DNA from: Ypsolopha sequella
Lineage: Eukaryota; Arthropoda; Insecta; Lepidoptera; Ypsolophidae
DNA: 64,000 nt
Reading direction: 5' to 3'
Assembly: GCA_934047225.1 (NCBI GenBank)
Contig: OW203988.1
Span: forward strand, 10,884,229-10,948,228
Every line of letters starts with the position of its first letter. Positions within the stretch are counted from its first letter, which is position 1. Below are positions 52,510-63,875 of the stretch, piece after piece. The translations under genes and the position numbers were made by a program. The notes under the pieces are model-generated. The model was not told where the DNA came from. It worked only from the letters and a program-made list of their open reading frames with translations, and made no database searches.

Positions 52510-52975
52510 GACTTGGCTGTATGGGCAAAGTTCCCTTTGCCTACCCAGAATGGGTGAAGAAAATAAAAAAAAATCTCGGGTTGGAAAAAAAACGCGAAGA
52601 TGTGATGGCGTCGTTTTTTGTTTTATTGAAAAAATATATCACTGGGTGTTTTGATCAACAATAGTGATAGAATATTGTAAATTAAAATCGCCGTAACCTG
52701 TGTAGTGTGTTGTTCAATGGAACAAAAGTGCGGGCTGTGCCTTTTCGTGTGATTTTTCTAACCCTGTTGTATTTGCGTTATAAGGCTATCATTATAATGC
52801 AAACGACAGGACAGTGACTTAGACACTTAGACATCTAAGCTTAGACAGGACAGACCTTTCAGATGATCCTCACCAGAAGAGGATAGTGCACATAAACAGA
52901 TAATAAGTATAACGTCAGACATGGCTGTATGGGCTAAGATCCCTTTGCCTTTCCACTTAGTGGGAAAATGAAACA
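52510..52975. repeat. Two diverged copies of a 'ggctgtatgggcaaagttcc' block
   Basis: Positions 52510-52590 and 52920-52990 share 'ttggctgtatgggcaaagtt', 'ccctttgcct', 'gtgggaaaatga' and an A run. The stretch between them shows no gene. Confidence 0.45.
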
Positions 52976-53062
52976 AAAAAAAAAATCTCTGCTTATATTC
53001 TCTTACGGTTGGCGCCATTTTCCAAAAAATTTCTTTGCGGGTTTAGTTGTTTGTTGCACAAA

Positions 53063-53212
53063 ATGAGAAATTTCGACGATATTTTATTTGAATTAACACC
53101 ACCGGAACTCAGTATAATTGTACAAAATGCTTCGGAGAACATTTTACCGGAAAAGTCAAAAAGTCGCTACATATCTACATACGAAGAATTTATTGCGTGG
53201 AGTATTAGTTAG
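53063..53212 (+). pseudogene. N-terminal fragment of a tyrosine-recombinase-like (Crypton-type) gene
   Basis: The ATG opens 49 codons: MRNFDDILFELTPPELSIIV, then ASENILPEKSKSRYISTYEE and FIAW. 'LPEKSxxRYxxxYEEFxxW' is the familiar start of the core-binding domain of phage-integrase-like proteins found in many insect genomes. The frame breaks off right after FIAW, where the next residues should continue the helix. The catalytic R-H-R-Y part is absent. It may be a first exon whose donor is lost, or a truncated copy. Confidence 0.55.
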
Positions 53213-53269
53213 TTGAGTTTATTGTGTTTTATTATTTTATTAAATTGCTTCATTTTTTCGCAACTGTAT

Positions 53270-53425
53270 TAAAAATAGTTGTTCAGTACACGTGCGGAAC
53301 CGTCATTGCAACTTGTTCCGACTGTCAACCCTCACCTTCGGCTGCGCCTCGGCTCGGGTAGACATTTGTCGGAACTCTTTGCAATGACAGGCTTTCCGCA
53401 CTCGTAATGAAAAATACTATTATTG
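53270..53425. mobile_element. Foldback with a GC-rich loop
   Basis: gtgcggaaccgtcattgcaa plus cttgttccgac pairs with gtcggaactctttgcaatga plus caggctttccgcac. The loop is GC-rich (ttcggctgcgcctcggctcg). It follows the recombinase fragment at once and may be the end of the same element. Confidence 0.7.
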
Positions 53426-53689
53426 TTATCCTAGCTACTATAGAGGTTCTCTTGCCAGCTCTTGTATGGGGACCATTCGGATAGTGACCGAAACATGAAA
53501 CTTGCTACAGGTGTAGGTGTAGCCTAGCTCAAAATGAGCAGATTGAGACTTGGCCCCGGCAGTCCCGGATTTAAGGCAAGGGAGGCTCCCGCCGCTTCTT
53601 AAGGCGATAACAAAAAAAGGTTTTTTTTCGAATCCATTTACTCCACCATAACGTCATCTACGTATTTCATTTTTGGGTAAATGTTTATT
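53426..53689. other. No gene recognised
   Basis: No ORF, RNA gene or repeat border that I can support. Confidence 0.3.
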
Positions 53690-54020
53690 GAGTATTTGAT
53701 TAAGATTCTCACTGAAGGAAAACGCGATTGGATGAAATTTTCTCGATAGAATTTAATTCCGAAAAGACCTCTACATTGTTTTTTTTTTTGTAATTCTGAA
53801 ATCCCAACTAATTTCATTGTGAAATTGCATTTAAAATGTGGATTTATGTATTTGTAAAGTCTCCTTGAAAATCTTTTTGATAAAATAGCTTAGTAATTTT
53901 ATATTAATAAACAACCGACTTTTTGCTACTTTTCCACGAATCCGTCCCTCTCGCACTGAGGGTTTTTTCGCATATGGAGAAACAGGGACGCTAAAACTTT
54001 TACGTATCGCTTTAAACAAA
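53690..54020 (-). repeat. Dispersed repeat, inverted partner of 44520-44870
   Basis: gactttttgctacttttcca, cgaatccgtccctctcgcac and tgagggttttttcgcatatg mirror the copy at 44570-44660; the flank around 53730-53760 (tttctcgatagaattt) mirrors 44815. Confidence 0.75.
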
Positions 54021-54656
54021 AAATGCTAACCAGTCGCAATTTCATATGTGGGCGTATTAATTTGGTATTATTTTCGAATAAATTAAGATTGACGTTCTTT
54101 ACTGTTCGCTGACTGAGTTTACAAGGGTAGCATTGTGTTTGTTATGTAAATAGGTAGTTATGTAATATGTGATTTAGTATAATTTTTTTTTATGTGGTTT
54201 ATATTTTCATGTTTGTTAAGATCGTAGATTTTCTGATTCTTTTTTAATTTTTAACAATATTGCTTTAGGTTAACCTGTCATAATATTGTTTAGTTATTAG
54301 CAAATCAATAAATAAATGAAATTTATTTTTATTTTTTGAGTTGATCTTTTTCGCTGTCGGCCTTTTGGCCTTTTCAGCTTTACCTTGAAGAGGGGGACAG
54401 AGAGTACCCAACCTCTGTAAGTTTATTTATTTATTTTTGTTTTTAAAGGTCCTTTAAAAGTCTATTTAAAGAGTCTGAAAGAGTCTTATTTAAAAGTCTA
54501 TGAGTCTATTGTTTTTATTTGTTTATTCGTGTGCCCCGAGGGGGGGTGTGGGTGGACGAACTAAGGTGGCTGTGATACGTGGATAGGTGAAAAACGACCA
54601 GGCACGTACTTGTAATAGTAATGAGGAAATCAAATATATTTTTTTTGTAATGCCCT
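54021..54656. other. No gene recognised
   Basis: AT-rich, with a 'tttatttatttattt' tail-like run at 54300-54340 and 54420-54440. A retroelement tail is possible. Confidence 0.3.
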
Positions 54657-54935
54657 TCTGAAAATGGCGGCAAACTATTTTCTCTTCAAGCAGATATTAC
54701 GTAAAGAATAGTTATTTTTTAAGATTAAAAAAATAGTTATAGAGAGCATCGTTATTTTAGTTTATGAAAATATATATCTTATATACTTACTACACTATAA
54801 CAACAAAAAAAAAATAAGGAAATGCGTCGCGTTTCTCACTTTGCTACGAACGGCAGCGAGCGAGCAATCCGCTCCGTAATGATTTCACACAAGGGCGTAT
54901 TTGCTATCATTTTCGTATAAATTAAAGAATTTGAA
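54657..54935. repeat. Direct repeat, unit 1 (flanks copy A5)
   Basis: It shares, in the same order and strand, 'cttcaagcagatattacgta', 'aaagaatagtta', 'tatagagag', 'ctcgcgtttctcactttgct'-type words and 'cacaagggcgtatttg' with 55830-56095. The two units are about 80-85 percent alike by eye. Confidence 0.75.
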
Positions 54936-54941
54936 TTCCGC

Positions 54942-55795
54942 ACCGGCCAAGTGCGAGTCAGACTCGCGTACCCAGGGTTCCGTATTGTGGGTGATAAATT
55001 TAATTATGTAATTTTTTTTTCGTGAATTTCTAAACCGCTTTATTTTTCCTGTAATATTTACATAAACACATATTACCATTATTTTTTTCATATTTTTTGG
55101 TCCACTAGTTTAAGAGATAAGGGGGGGGGACATAATTTTTACAATCAGATTTTTAATACCTACAATTTGATACCCATATTGTATTTTATAAAATATTTTT
55201 TTTTGTTTCTTTTTTTTATTTCTCTGTAATTGGCCAGTTATGATCAATAATTTAATTTTTTTTCATACTTTTAGGTCTACCAGTTTTGGAGATAAGGGGA
55301 CATACATATTTTTGGGGTTTTTTAAAAGATTTCTCAAAACTAGTTCCAGTAAATATTTTCTTTAATCGCTATAGTTTTTCTGTAATTGGTCCGTTATGAT
55401 TTATAATTGTCATTTTTTTCATATTTTTCGGCTTACCAGTTTCGAAGATAAGGGGGGAGACATACATATTTTTTTTAAGATTTCTCGAAACCAGTGTCAG
55501 CAAATATATTAAAAGTATATATTTTTACAATCAGCTTTTTAATATCTACAATTTGATACCCATATTGTATTGTTAGGCCAATATTTTTTATTTTTCTCAC
55601 TTTCATTTTGGAAAAATTTTGAACAATTTCAAATTTTTCATATGGGCAAATGATTGCTATTTTTGTGCCAAATTTTATGTCTTTATCTTTAACGGTGCTA
55701 AAGTTATGAGGCTGTGACATACGGACGGACGGACAGCGGAGTCTCACCTTAAGGTTCCTTTTTGTACCTTTTAGGTATTACGGAACCCTAAAAAG
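54942..55795 (-). repeat. GGTTCCG-family repeat, copy A5, about 850 bp
   Basis: Read on the minus strand it starts agggttccgtaatacctaaa with gtccgtccgtatgtcacagc, holds three 'ccttatct' modules, and ends tacgcgagtctgactcgcac plus ttggccgg. It lies exactly between two direct repeats. Confidence 0.85.
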
Positions 55796-55829
55796 AGATT
55801 TTGGTGAAAAACTGAAAATGACTGTTAAT

Positions 55830-56095
55830 ATTCTATTCAAGCAGATGTAATGTAAAGAATAGTTACTATTTTAAGATAAAATACTTATAGAGAGTCTAGT
55901 TATTGCAGTTTATGAAAATATAGCTATCATATACACTTACTTCACAAAAATAACCAGAAAAAAATAATAAAATGCCTCGCGTTTCTCACTTTGCTACGAT
56001 CGGCAGGGAGCTAGCGATCCGCTCCGTAAAGAAAAAATACTAACGCGTCGTGATTTTACACAAGGGCGTATTTGTTATCATTTTCGATAAAATTA
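55830..56095. repeat. Direct repeat, unit 2 (flanks copy A5)
   Basis: Second copy of 54657-54935, with 'caagcagatgtaatgtaaag', 'aatgcctcgcgtttctcact', 'ttgctacgatcggcagggag' and 'cacaagggcgtatttgttat'. Confidence 0.75.
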
Positions 56096-57314
56096 ATGAT
56101 GTGAAATTTATATTTGAGGCTTTCGTAATACCTTTTGCTACAAAAAAATTTGCAACACAAGCTAGTGTTGTCCACTGCACAGACACAACTCAGTGCAGTT
56201 CAGCCCTTGTTTTTTACAACTGCTGTTTGCACTTGCATCGTACTAGCATCGTAATTATCACTCGTGTGATATATAATTACAAGCGCTCACAGTACATCCA
56301 GAATAAAACCAACTTCTTGTTAAGGCGATTATCCCGGACAAAATGTGAAATTCGACATTTTAGAATTTCGAAGACGCTGCATCCTGTCGCTTTAGAAAAT
56401 TGCAACTCTGCATAAACATACGTTTATTCTTATTCTAAGACCCCTTGGAATTCGTTTTTACATAATTTATCATTTAAAGCTATAATAAGCTTCACGCGTT
56501 ACTACAAAGTCATAAAAATAAGAAACTGTTTATCATCAGTTTCTCACCAAATACGGGCTAAAATGCAGAAGACATCACATATTCAGGTATGGTTCAAAGA
56601 AGTAAAGATTCCTATGAGATTCTTTTTTTATTCAATTTGTTTTAGAAGGAAAAAGCTTGAAAATATTTAATAGCGCCTGAAAAAAAAAATACCAAAACAA
56701 GATCTAACGATTTTGATTATTGCTTTTAAATTTAATCAGGCACTTAGAGTCAAACGACACGCTCCCGTCACGCAAAAATAAAAAAATAAAATGTCTTTAT
56801 TTCGGGCAATAAAAAACACATAGAAAGTGGAAAGAAAATTTTGGCTAATATCAGGTGTTTTTGTGGTAGTGTAGTGCATTTGACGATTCCGATTTTGTAT
56901 CAATATTGTGAACTAGTGGTGTGTGGTGTATAGTAATGTAAATATTCCCTTTTGTTTTGTTTTTGTGCAATAAGTGTAAGTGTAATGTATAGGTTAGGTT
57001 AGTTTGCTGTATCATTTATTAAATAAACTAACATTGTAGAAGACAATAATAAATGGTAAATAATGGGTACTAAAAGAATAATAAAGTACTACGGTTCTGG
57101 TAAAGCCAAGCGAGTTTACCAAAATAAAGGTCGACGACTCCTCGGTCTCAAATAGGTACAGAGCATAAAATATAAACTTTACGTCAAAAATAAAATAAAT
57201 CAAAATAAAAAACAAATAAAAGGCCAATAGAGGCAATATTATATATTTATTAAAGTATTACTCGCACATGTGATTATATTATAAACTTATGAACGAATAA
57301 CTCTTTTCGAGTGC
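56096..57314. other. No gene recognised
   Basis: A 121-codon frame at 56050-56415 has no family match that I know. Positions 56790-56840 (aatgtctttatttcgggcaa) look like a minus-strand retroelement tail. The rest is AT-rich. Confidence 0.35.
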
Positions 57315-57770
57315 AACAAAAATAAAAAGATTTTATGCAACAAAGATTGAAGAATCACGTCGAGGTGCATAATTGAAAAACTGCAGAGACGCAACCACAC
57401 GTGCATTTGTCCCAAGAGCTGCAGTTGATTTCATACAGTGCATTGTGTGCGCAAGACATTCGAAGGCAGCCAGAGACTCAAAGGATTTCTCTCCATTCTT
57501 CAGAGGGCTATTGACGGTCTCCAATATCAATACGTAACTCGATGAGGACTGCTTGAAGCAGGCATATGGAACAGAACCCACACAATTATTGCTGCTCGTT
57601 TGATGGACTCTAATCTTGTGCTATATAGGTTACACTGTGTTCTTCTTACTGCCGTCTCAATATAGCGTATCCACGTTTCAAAAACATCTTTAATTATTGT
57701 TATATGCTCCTTTGTGCATTTTTGACAAATACCAAAATCTTGATCATCTGTTACAGCCTTCTGTCAAAGT
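57315..57770 (-). pseudogene. Unknown coding remnant, frameshifted, minus strand
   Basis: From about 57765 down, one frame reads AVTDDQDFGICQKCTKEHIT, IIKDVFETWIRYIETAVRRT and QCNLYSTRLESIKRAAIIVW. Near 57570 it moves to another frame: MGSVPYACFKQSSSSYVLIL, ETVNSPLKNGEKSFESLAAF and ECLAHTMHCMKSTAALGTNA, ending at 57333. The amino-acid mix looks like real protein in both halves. It has a C-x2-C and a stop followed by an A/T-rich tail with ataaaa. I cannot name the family; a transposon or multicopy gene is likely. Confidence 0.5.
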
Positions 57771-57851
57771 CAGTATAATTTTGATGAACATAAATACTCG
57801 CAACGTGCCAGTTAATCAAATTAGAACCTTCTTACTTACATTTTAACGTAA

Positions 57852-58274
57852 ATGAAGGAAATCGTAAATAAAATAAAAAATATAACAGCCAAACTTTCCC
57901 AATATTATACCCATTTACAATTTTTAGGAAAATGTTTGGAAATTGGTGCAGCACCGAAAGGGCTGATACCAAAAACTGCCCTCAGTGCAATACCACCAAT
58001 AATCAGAAGCAACATGATTATGGTTAACTACATGAACGCCTTACACTCTACACACATGCTCTACATACAATATATACACCTCTGCACAGATCAGAAAAAT
58101 TTCGCACAAAAAACCCATCCTTCCAGAAGAGCTACAAATAAATATCCAAATACGCTACAAATGAATTTAAATATCTGCCTAACTTTGCCCGTTCAATTAG
58201 TCTTACTAAACAACCAATCAACCCAAATTTTGGATTTATTTACGTATATAACATGTGTTATTATTTTACTCTAA
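57852..58274 (+). CDS. Hypothetical ORF, 140 codons, doubtful
   Basis: The first third (MKEIVNKIKNITAKLSQYYT, then LQFLGKCLEIGAAPKGLIPK) has a coiled-coil-like helix followed by a 'KCLE-x5-PKG' turn seen in some transposon-associated proteins. The remainder is rich in Asn, Leu and Thr and looks less coded. It faces away from the remnant at 57315-57770. No promoter or splice context is clear. It may be chance. Confidence 0.25.
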   Translation: MKEIVNKIKNITAKLSQYYTHLQFLGKCLEIGAAPKGLIPKTALSAIPPIIRSNMIMVNYMNALHSTHMLYIQYIHLCTDQKNFAQKTHPSRRATNKYPNTLQMNLNICLTLPVQLVLLNNQSTQILDLFTYITCVIILL

Positions 58275-58824
58275 TTAATGATTCTTTCGCTAAACTCATA
58301 AACTAAACATGAAAATCAGAGGTGCGATTGTGTAAGAAAATACTTAGTCATGAAATCGTATTCATTTGATAGCTTAAAACTAATCATTTCACTTGTCAAA
58401 CGGCCAATTTGAATTGTCTATGGTATTCATAGATGCTTTACGATTTGTATTGTTATTTTAGACAATGAGTGAATGATTTGTTAAGATTGACAGATAATTC
58501 GAATTGTCTAAGATTTTGTTAGTTCATCGCTAATGTCAAATGATTGCGGCGACTTGTTGTCTATGACAATCGTTTAACGGTAAGTGTTTTTGCTTATTTT
58601 GGAATAAAATTAGGTAAAACAATTTTTATTCTACCATTAAAATCAATAAATGATGTTCAATAAATTAAAATTGTGGAGCTTTTTAGTCAAAACCCTTGGC
58701 TTTGGCACAGAAATAAGAATTGTTTTTTATATGAACACAGTTTGGGGTTATATTTTTGTAGGAAAGATATTATGAAAAGGTTTAGGGCAGTTCGGCCACA
58801 GATTAAAATATTTTTTCTTACTTT
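58275..58824. other. No gene recognised
   Basis: AT-rich, without ORF or terminal repeats. The words 'caattcgaattgtcta' and 'gaattgtctatgg' repeat loosely at 58410-58510. Confidence 0.35.
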
Positions 58825-59116
58825 TTAGGGTTCCGTACCCAAAGGGTAACCAACGGGACCCTATTACTTAGACTCCGCTGTCCGTCTGTCTGTCCGTCTG
58901 TCAACAGGCTGTATCTCATGAACCGTGATAGTAAGACAGTTGAAATTTTCACAGATGATGTATTTCTGTTGCCGCTATAACAACAAATACTGAAAAACAG
59001 AATAAAATAAATATTTAAGGGGGCTCCCATACAACAGACATGTTTTTTCGCTGTTTTTATATATAATGGTACGGAACCCTTCGTGCGCGAGTCCGACTCG
59101 CACTTGGCCGGTTTTT
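58825..59116 (+). repeat. GGTTCCG-family repeat, subfamily B, copy 2, full length
   Basis: It starts tttagggttccgtacccaaa with gtccgtctgtctgtccgtct, carries 'aggctgtatctcatgaaccg', 'ttctgttgccgctataacaa' and 'gggggctcccatacaac', and ends ggaacccttcgtgcgcgagt plus ccgactcgcacttggccgg. It is 292 bp; the sister copy is at 26705. Confidence 0.9.
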
Positions 59117-59905
59117 GTATTTTGGTTCGGTTGCTATTTCGTCATACTAATATAATAAAGAAACATACTATAAAATAAAACACCGACCGATTCAAAAATA
59201 TTTTGCAGTTGCAGTTGACTTGACACTTGAATTGATTCGAAACTATGACGCGTTATTATAACTACAAAACTCGGACGAAGACAAATAATACGATAAGATA
59301 TAGCGCTGTCTCTTTCAGACATCACATCTAGTAAAAAAACTAATCCCGTGTCAAGCTCTTCAACTACATATACTGTTGAGTAGTAGTAAACTTATGCCAC
59401 CACCTGGGGTCGAGCAGCTGAAACTCGGTTTTCCTTCAATTGTTGCGTTTGGTTATACGAGTTGCATGGAGATAAGTTTCGATTGAATTCTATGTTTTAA
59501 ATTATAAAAATTAATTTTTGTGGTGGATTTAAAAAATGTTATCAAAAAGATCTATTATTTTTGTGTTTGACATAATTTTAAAGTAAATAAGTTATCAAAT
59601 TTCATTTTACGTAGGTAGTACACAATAAAACGCAATTTCATTTCGCATTTTTTAAACCATCGGTCATTTCTAAACCTTCGGTTACTTTTCGGTCTTCATT
59701 TTATGGACAGTTTTACACAATTCGAATTTGCCCTACACGATCCTTGACAATGGTATAGATTTATCATCTATGACCAACCTTACACAACCGCACCTCTTTA
59801 CATTACCAGAATACGGACGCCTCACAGAATAAGGTTGCGGGAAGCGCGCGGGGCGACTCGCTTGCAAGTGCGCCGCGCAGCAGGAATAAGACGATAGTTT
59901 TTTTC
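59117..59905. other. No gene recognised; GC-rich patch at 59835-59885
   Basis: The segment is AT-rich apart from gggaagcgcgcggggcgact and neighbours (59835-59885). Nothing can be assigned. Confidence 0.35.
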
Positions 59906-60008
59906 AAATACAGACTGTTCACAGGTATTTTACCTCTGACAGCTGTTCTATGTCCAATACTTAAGAAACATTTTCGATCAGCCTAGAGGTAAAATAACTG
60001 TGAACGAT
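59906..60008. mobile_element. Small foldback, about 100 bp
   Basis: tacagactgttcacaggtat plus tttacctc pairs with gaggtaaaataactgtgaac plus gatctgta. The loop is about 45 bp. Confidence 0.75.
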
Positions 60009-60039
60009 CTGTACCTATCGCGGCCGCGCCCGCTAACTC

Positions 60040-61830
60040 AATGATTGGTTGGGGTGTAGAAAAGGGGGCACTATGGGAAAAAAGACTTAGAAAATTTTCG
60101 CTTGGGCGCCGCCTGGTCGTAGTGTCGATAAGGGGGCACTGAGGAAAAAAACACTTAGAAAATTTTCGTAACAATTTTTTTTTTCACTTTTTTTAAGTTT
60201 TCTTTTTACGATCTTCTAGCGTTTTTCCTAGTCATTAATAAATGTATTATGCATTTTCTTCATACGACTTATATTTTTTGAGATATAAGCTCTGAAAAAT
60301 ATTATTTTGTTATATCTCGGTAAAAAGTAGTCGTACGGAAAAAAGTCATAAGACATAAAATTACGACAAAAAGCAACTCAACGCGATGCGCTCATAAAAA
60401 AAAGATTTTATTTTTTTTGGAATTTCGTCAGAGTCCCTTGCCCCCTTACGTATCCTAGCACCGTCAACTGGGACATAGAAAAATTACGATGATTTTTTAA
60501 ATTTTCAAAGTTTCATATTTTTGTTTAAATATCGTCTAGGGATTCTTCTGGTCATTATTTTTAGTCATTTAAGATTTTACCGTACATGTCACCGTTCTCG
60601 AGATATAGGTCAAAAAAGTATTTTTTTAATTTTATCTCTGTATATATTAGTCATATGAAAAAAGTCATATGACATAAATTAACAAGAAAAAGTACTTCCT
60701 AGTGATGCATGAATAAAAAATGCAAAATAATGAAAAAAAAATATTCGGCTGGAACATAGCCGAATTTTTTGTAGATTTTTTTATTACAAGAACTTGATAT
60801 TTTTCAATGCTTATCGTATAGATTATGTTTTTTCCATCATTTTTGGTCGTATAAATTTTTTGCTTCAGAAGCCCTTAAATTTTTTTTTTCGATATACCTC
60901 GGAGAAAAGTAGTCGTACGGAAAAAAGTTGTATGACATAAAATTACGACAAAAAGCAATTCAACGCGATGCGCTCATAAAAAAAAGTTATACGACCAAAA
61001 ATGATGGGAAAAACATAATCTATACGATAAGCATTGAAAAATATCAAGTTCTTGTAATAAAAAAATCTACAAAAAATTCGGCTATGTTCCAGCCGAATAT
61101 TTTTTTTTCATTATTTTGCATTTTTTATTCATGCATCACTAGGAAGTACTTTTTCTTGTTAATTTATGTCATATGACTTTTTTCATATGACTAATATATA
61201 CAGAGATAAAATTAAAAAAATACTTTTTTGACCTATATCTCGAGAACGGTGACATGTACGGTAAAATCTTAAATGACTAAAAATAATGGCCAGAAGAATC
61301 CCTAGACGATATTTAAACAAAAATATGAAACTTTGAAAATTTAAAAAATCATCGTAATTTTTCTATGTCCCAGTTGACGGTGCTAGGATACGTAAGGGGG
61401 CAAGGGACTCTGACGAATTTCCAAAAAAAAAATAAATCTTTTTTTTATGAGCGCATCGCTTTGAGTTGCTTTTTGTCTTAATTTTATGTCTTATATATTT
61501 TTTCCGTACGACTTATAATAAAATTTTCACGGGCTTATATCTCAAAAAATATAAGTCGTATGAAGAAAATGCATAAGACATTAATTAATGGCTAGGAAAA
61601 ACGCTACACAATTGTAAAAAAAAAACTTTAAAAAAGTTAAAAAATAAAAATCACGAAAATTTTCTAAGTGTTTTTTTTTTCAAGTACCAAAAATTTTTTT
61701 TTAATTTTATTTTTTTTCTTCCGCCCCCTTTTCTACACCCTAAGGGAAACGTAGGCGGCGCCGAAAAGCGAATAATTTTGAAGGGGGGTATCGCGCCCCC
61801 TTATCTACACTCCGACCCAATGATTCCCTT
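60040..61830. mobile_element. Giant foldback element, about 1.8 kb, arms about 0.8 kb
   Basis: The left arm (about 60040-60860) and the right arm (about 60985-61830) are mirror images almost throughout. Examples: cttgcccccttacgtatcct against aggatacgtaagggggcaag; caccgttctcgagatatagg against cctatatctcgagaacggtg; tattcggctggaacatagcc against ggctatgttccagccgaata. Long stretches are identical; gaps cluster in A/T runs and near the outer ends. The loop of about 125 bp repeats a module of the left arm (gtagtcgtacggaaaaaagt). No coding signal. Confidence 0.9.
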
Positions 61831-62634
61831 AAGAGTGGAGCCGCTGGAGACGCGTCACAATGCTAGTTTCAAGGCGTTCGGCGCGAATACCGACAAGCAG
61901 GCTGTCAACCTTCATGAAGGAGGACTTCTGGCCGAAGGGCGTGATATACCGGCGTTTTCGCGGTAGAGTACCGTCTACACCACCGGACCGGCACAGTGAC
62001 GTTGTGACAAAGTGACACTTTAAAAAATCTACTGTAAGCTTCCTATGAGTCTTTTCGCTTAAAACAAGATATTGGCGGAACTAATGTGCGGAGACACGTT
62101 TAAAGACGCCAGATAAAACGACTTTGAATTGAATTGAATGTATTCTTTTTATGTGCCTTGTTGCCTGAAATAAAGCAATTTATTATTATTATATATATTA
62201 TCTTTAATTTTAGATCCAGCCAATCTGAAAAGGTAAACGAATGTAGAAAACATTTGTTTACCAAAAAGTCGTTTTGCATGCGCATGTGTCAAACAGTAGA
62301 TTTCGGTAAAACATGTTAACAAGCTTTAATTATTAATATTTTGTAATAGCTCAAAACCCTTGAGAATGCTTATAAGCGAAACCGGTTGGGTTTAGTTTAA
62401 TAAAGTGACTATCTGTGGACAAATAGAAGAGTTTAATTTTCAACAAAGATGTTTCAAACTCATTCTTTATAAACCTCATTAATACTGAACTATTGGTGTT
62501 AACTGCCACATACCAATATGTTTTTAAAATTTTAACTTCTATACAAGAAATACAAAGTTAAGTTATGGTCTTTGTGCTAAGCGACTGACGTTTAACCTTA
62601 GGACGGAAATTTACACCAGTCCCGTATCAGTATA
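61831..62634. other. No gene recognised
   Basis: Positions 61831-62000 are GC-richer, with a 62-codon frame that has no known match. Positions 62130-62200 look like a retroelement or gene tail (cctgaaataaagcaatttat and a TTA run). Confidence 0.35.
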
Positions 62635-62955
62635 TATGTTGCAGTCAAAACTCATAGCCGGTCAAAAGTAGTTTTGACTGCGAAAATCAGTCAAAACTAG
62701 TTTTGACTAAGTTGGTCTGAAGTAATTTTGGTTAAAAAGTATTTCTGGGTTGTTCTGAGTTCCGCGACTTGCCATACCTAACCTTCTAACCTAACCTACC
62801 GGCTCTCTTCTGCGCTGCAGGACATCCGAAAACCTAATTTCGCCTGCGAATATCAGTCAACACTACGTCCTTAGTCAAAACAAACTAGTTTTGACTGACT
62901 CATTCTCGCAGTCAAAAGTAGTTTTGAACAGTTATGACTTTTGACTGTGACATAT
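62635..62955. mobile_element. Foldback with repeated 'agtcaaaactagttttgact' palindromes
   Basis: The word (g/c)agtcaaaa-tagttttgac occurs at least four times in both orientations (62641, 62688, 62874, 62908). The ends gttgcagtcaaaactcat and the mirror-like gttatgacttttgactgtga border about 320 bp and are flanked by atat on both sides. The middle holds 'cctaacctaacct'-like words. Confidence 0.75.
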
Positions 62956-63717
62956 ATATATAAATGAGAGATGAAAAAGACAATTTTTATAACTGAAAGC
63001 ATTAGGTATATTTTTATTTACATTGTTCGATACAATAAGACTGCAAATAGGTAGATTAGGATACTAATAATATTACAGACTAGTACTATGGAACAATAAT
63101 CTGTTTGCTATTACGCAACTTTAGGAAAACTTCAGAAAATTAATACCAAAAAATTTGCTACAAAAATATAAATGCAGGTGTCATTTGACGGATTTAATCC
63201 TACAAGTAATTATTACCGGAGAGGGACGGCCTTTGTGTTCTGATCAATACTGACATGTATCTTTGCAAACCTTCCCGGAGGGAAACTAGTAAATATTGAA
63301 TTTATTACAAAACACAAACAAAAAAACATTAACAAACACTTATCTAGAAGGTTACACCTAGATTTCTCCGAAGCTGAATAAGACTTACAATACCAAGTAA
63401 AATAGTACAATATAGATAGTTAATTATATATAACGTAAATTGTTATCCTTAATCAAGCGTAAATAACAAAGATACAAATTATTTAAATAACAAAAAAAAT
63501 AAATGCAAATCGTTAGACATTACGATTAAAAATGAACACATTTCTGCAGTATTATGTATGTATTTAGTAACAATATTATATGTAATAGGAATCATTAATT
63601 ACTTCGTAACGTGGCCATTGGTGGGATACAGTGAAAAGTAGGTAGGTTGTGTCGGTTAAGGTGGAGCTCGCAGGCCGGGGTTCGGCAGTCCACCCAACTG
63701 AACTATTGTAACTATGG
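62956..63717. other. No gene recognised
   Basis: AT-rich DNA with short unsupported ORFs. Confidence 0.35.
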
Positions 63718-63875
63718 GTGTCGATTCAGTGTAACACAACTTAACTTATTTGACAGGACTAACCTTATTTTGAGCGTCCTGTCTTTGTCTTTTCGATACA
63801 GAAAGAAAAAGACAGAACGCTTATTAAATTTAGTCCTGTCAAATAAGTTAAATCGTGTTATATCGAATCGACACA
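63718..63875. mobile_element. MITE family 4, copy 2, full hairpin
   Basis: gtgtcgattcagtgtaacac, aacttaacttatttgacagg, actaaccttattttgagcgt and cctgtctttgtctttt pair with the right half ending cgatttaact-like words and gaatcgacac. The arms are about 75 bp. Copy 1 at 34765 keeps only the left arm and part of the right. Confidence 0.88.

Noticed and set aside
56050..56415. A 121-codon ORF
   Set aside because: It begins inside a direct-repeat unit and has no known motif. The length is compatible with chance.
61778..61966. A possible metalloprotease exon (a frame near 61890-61960 reads FWPKGVIYRR)
   Set aside because: The likeness to an astacin start is a few residues only, and no zinc motif follows. 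This is too weak to call.
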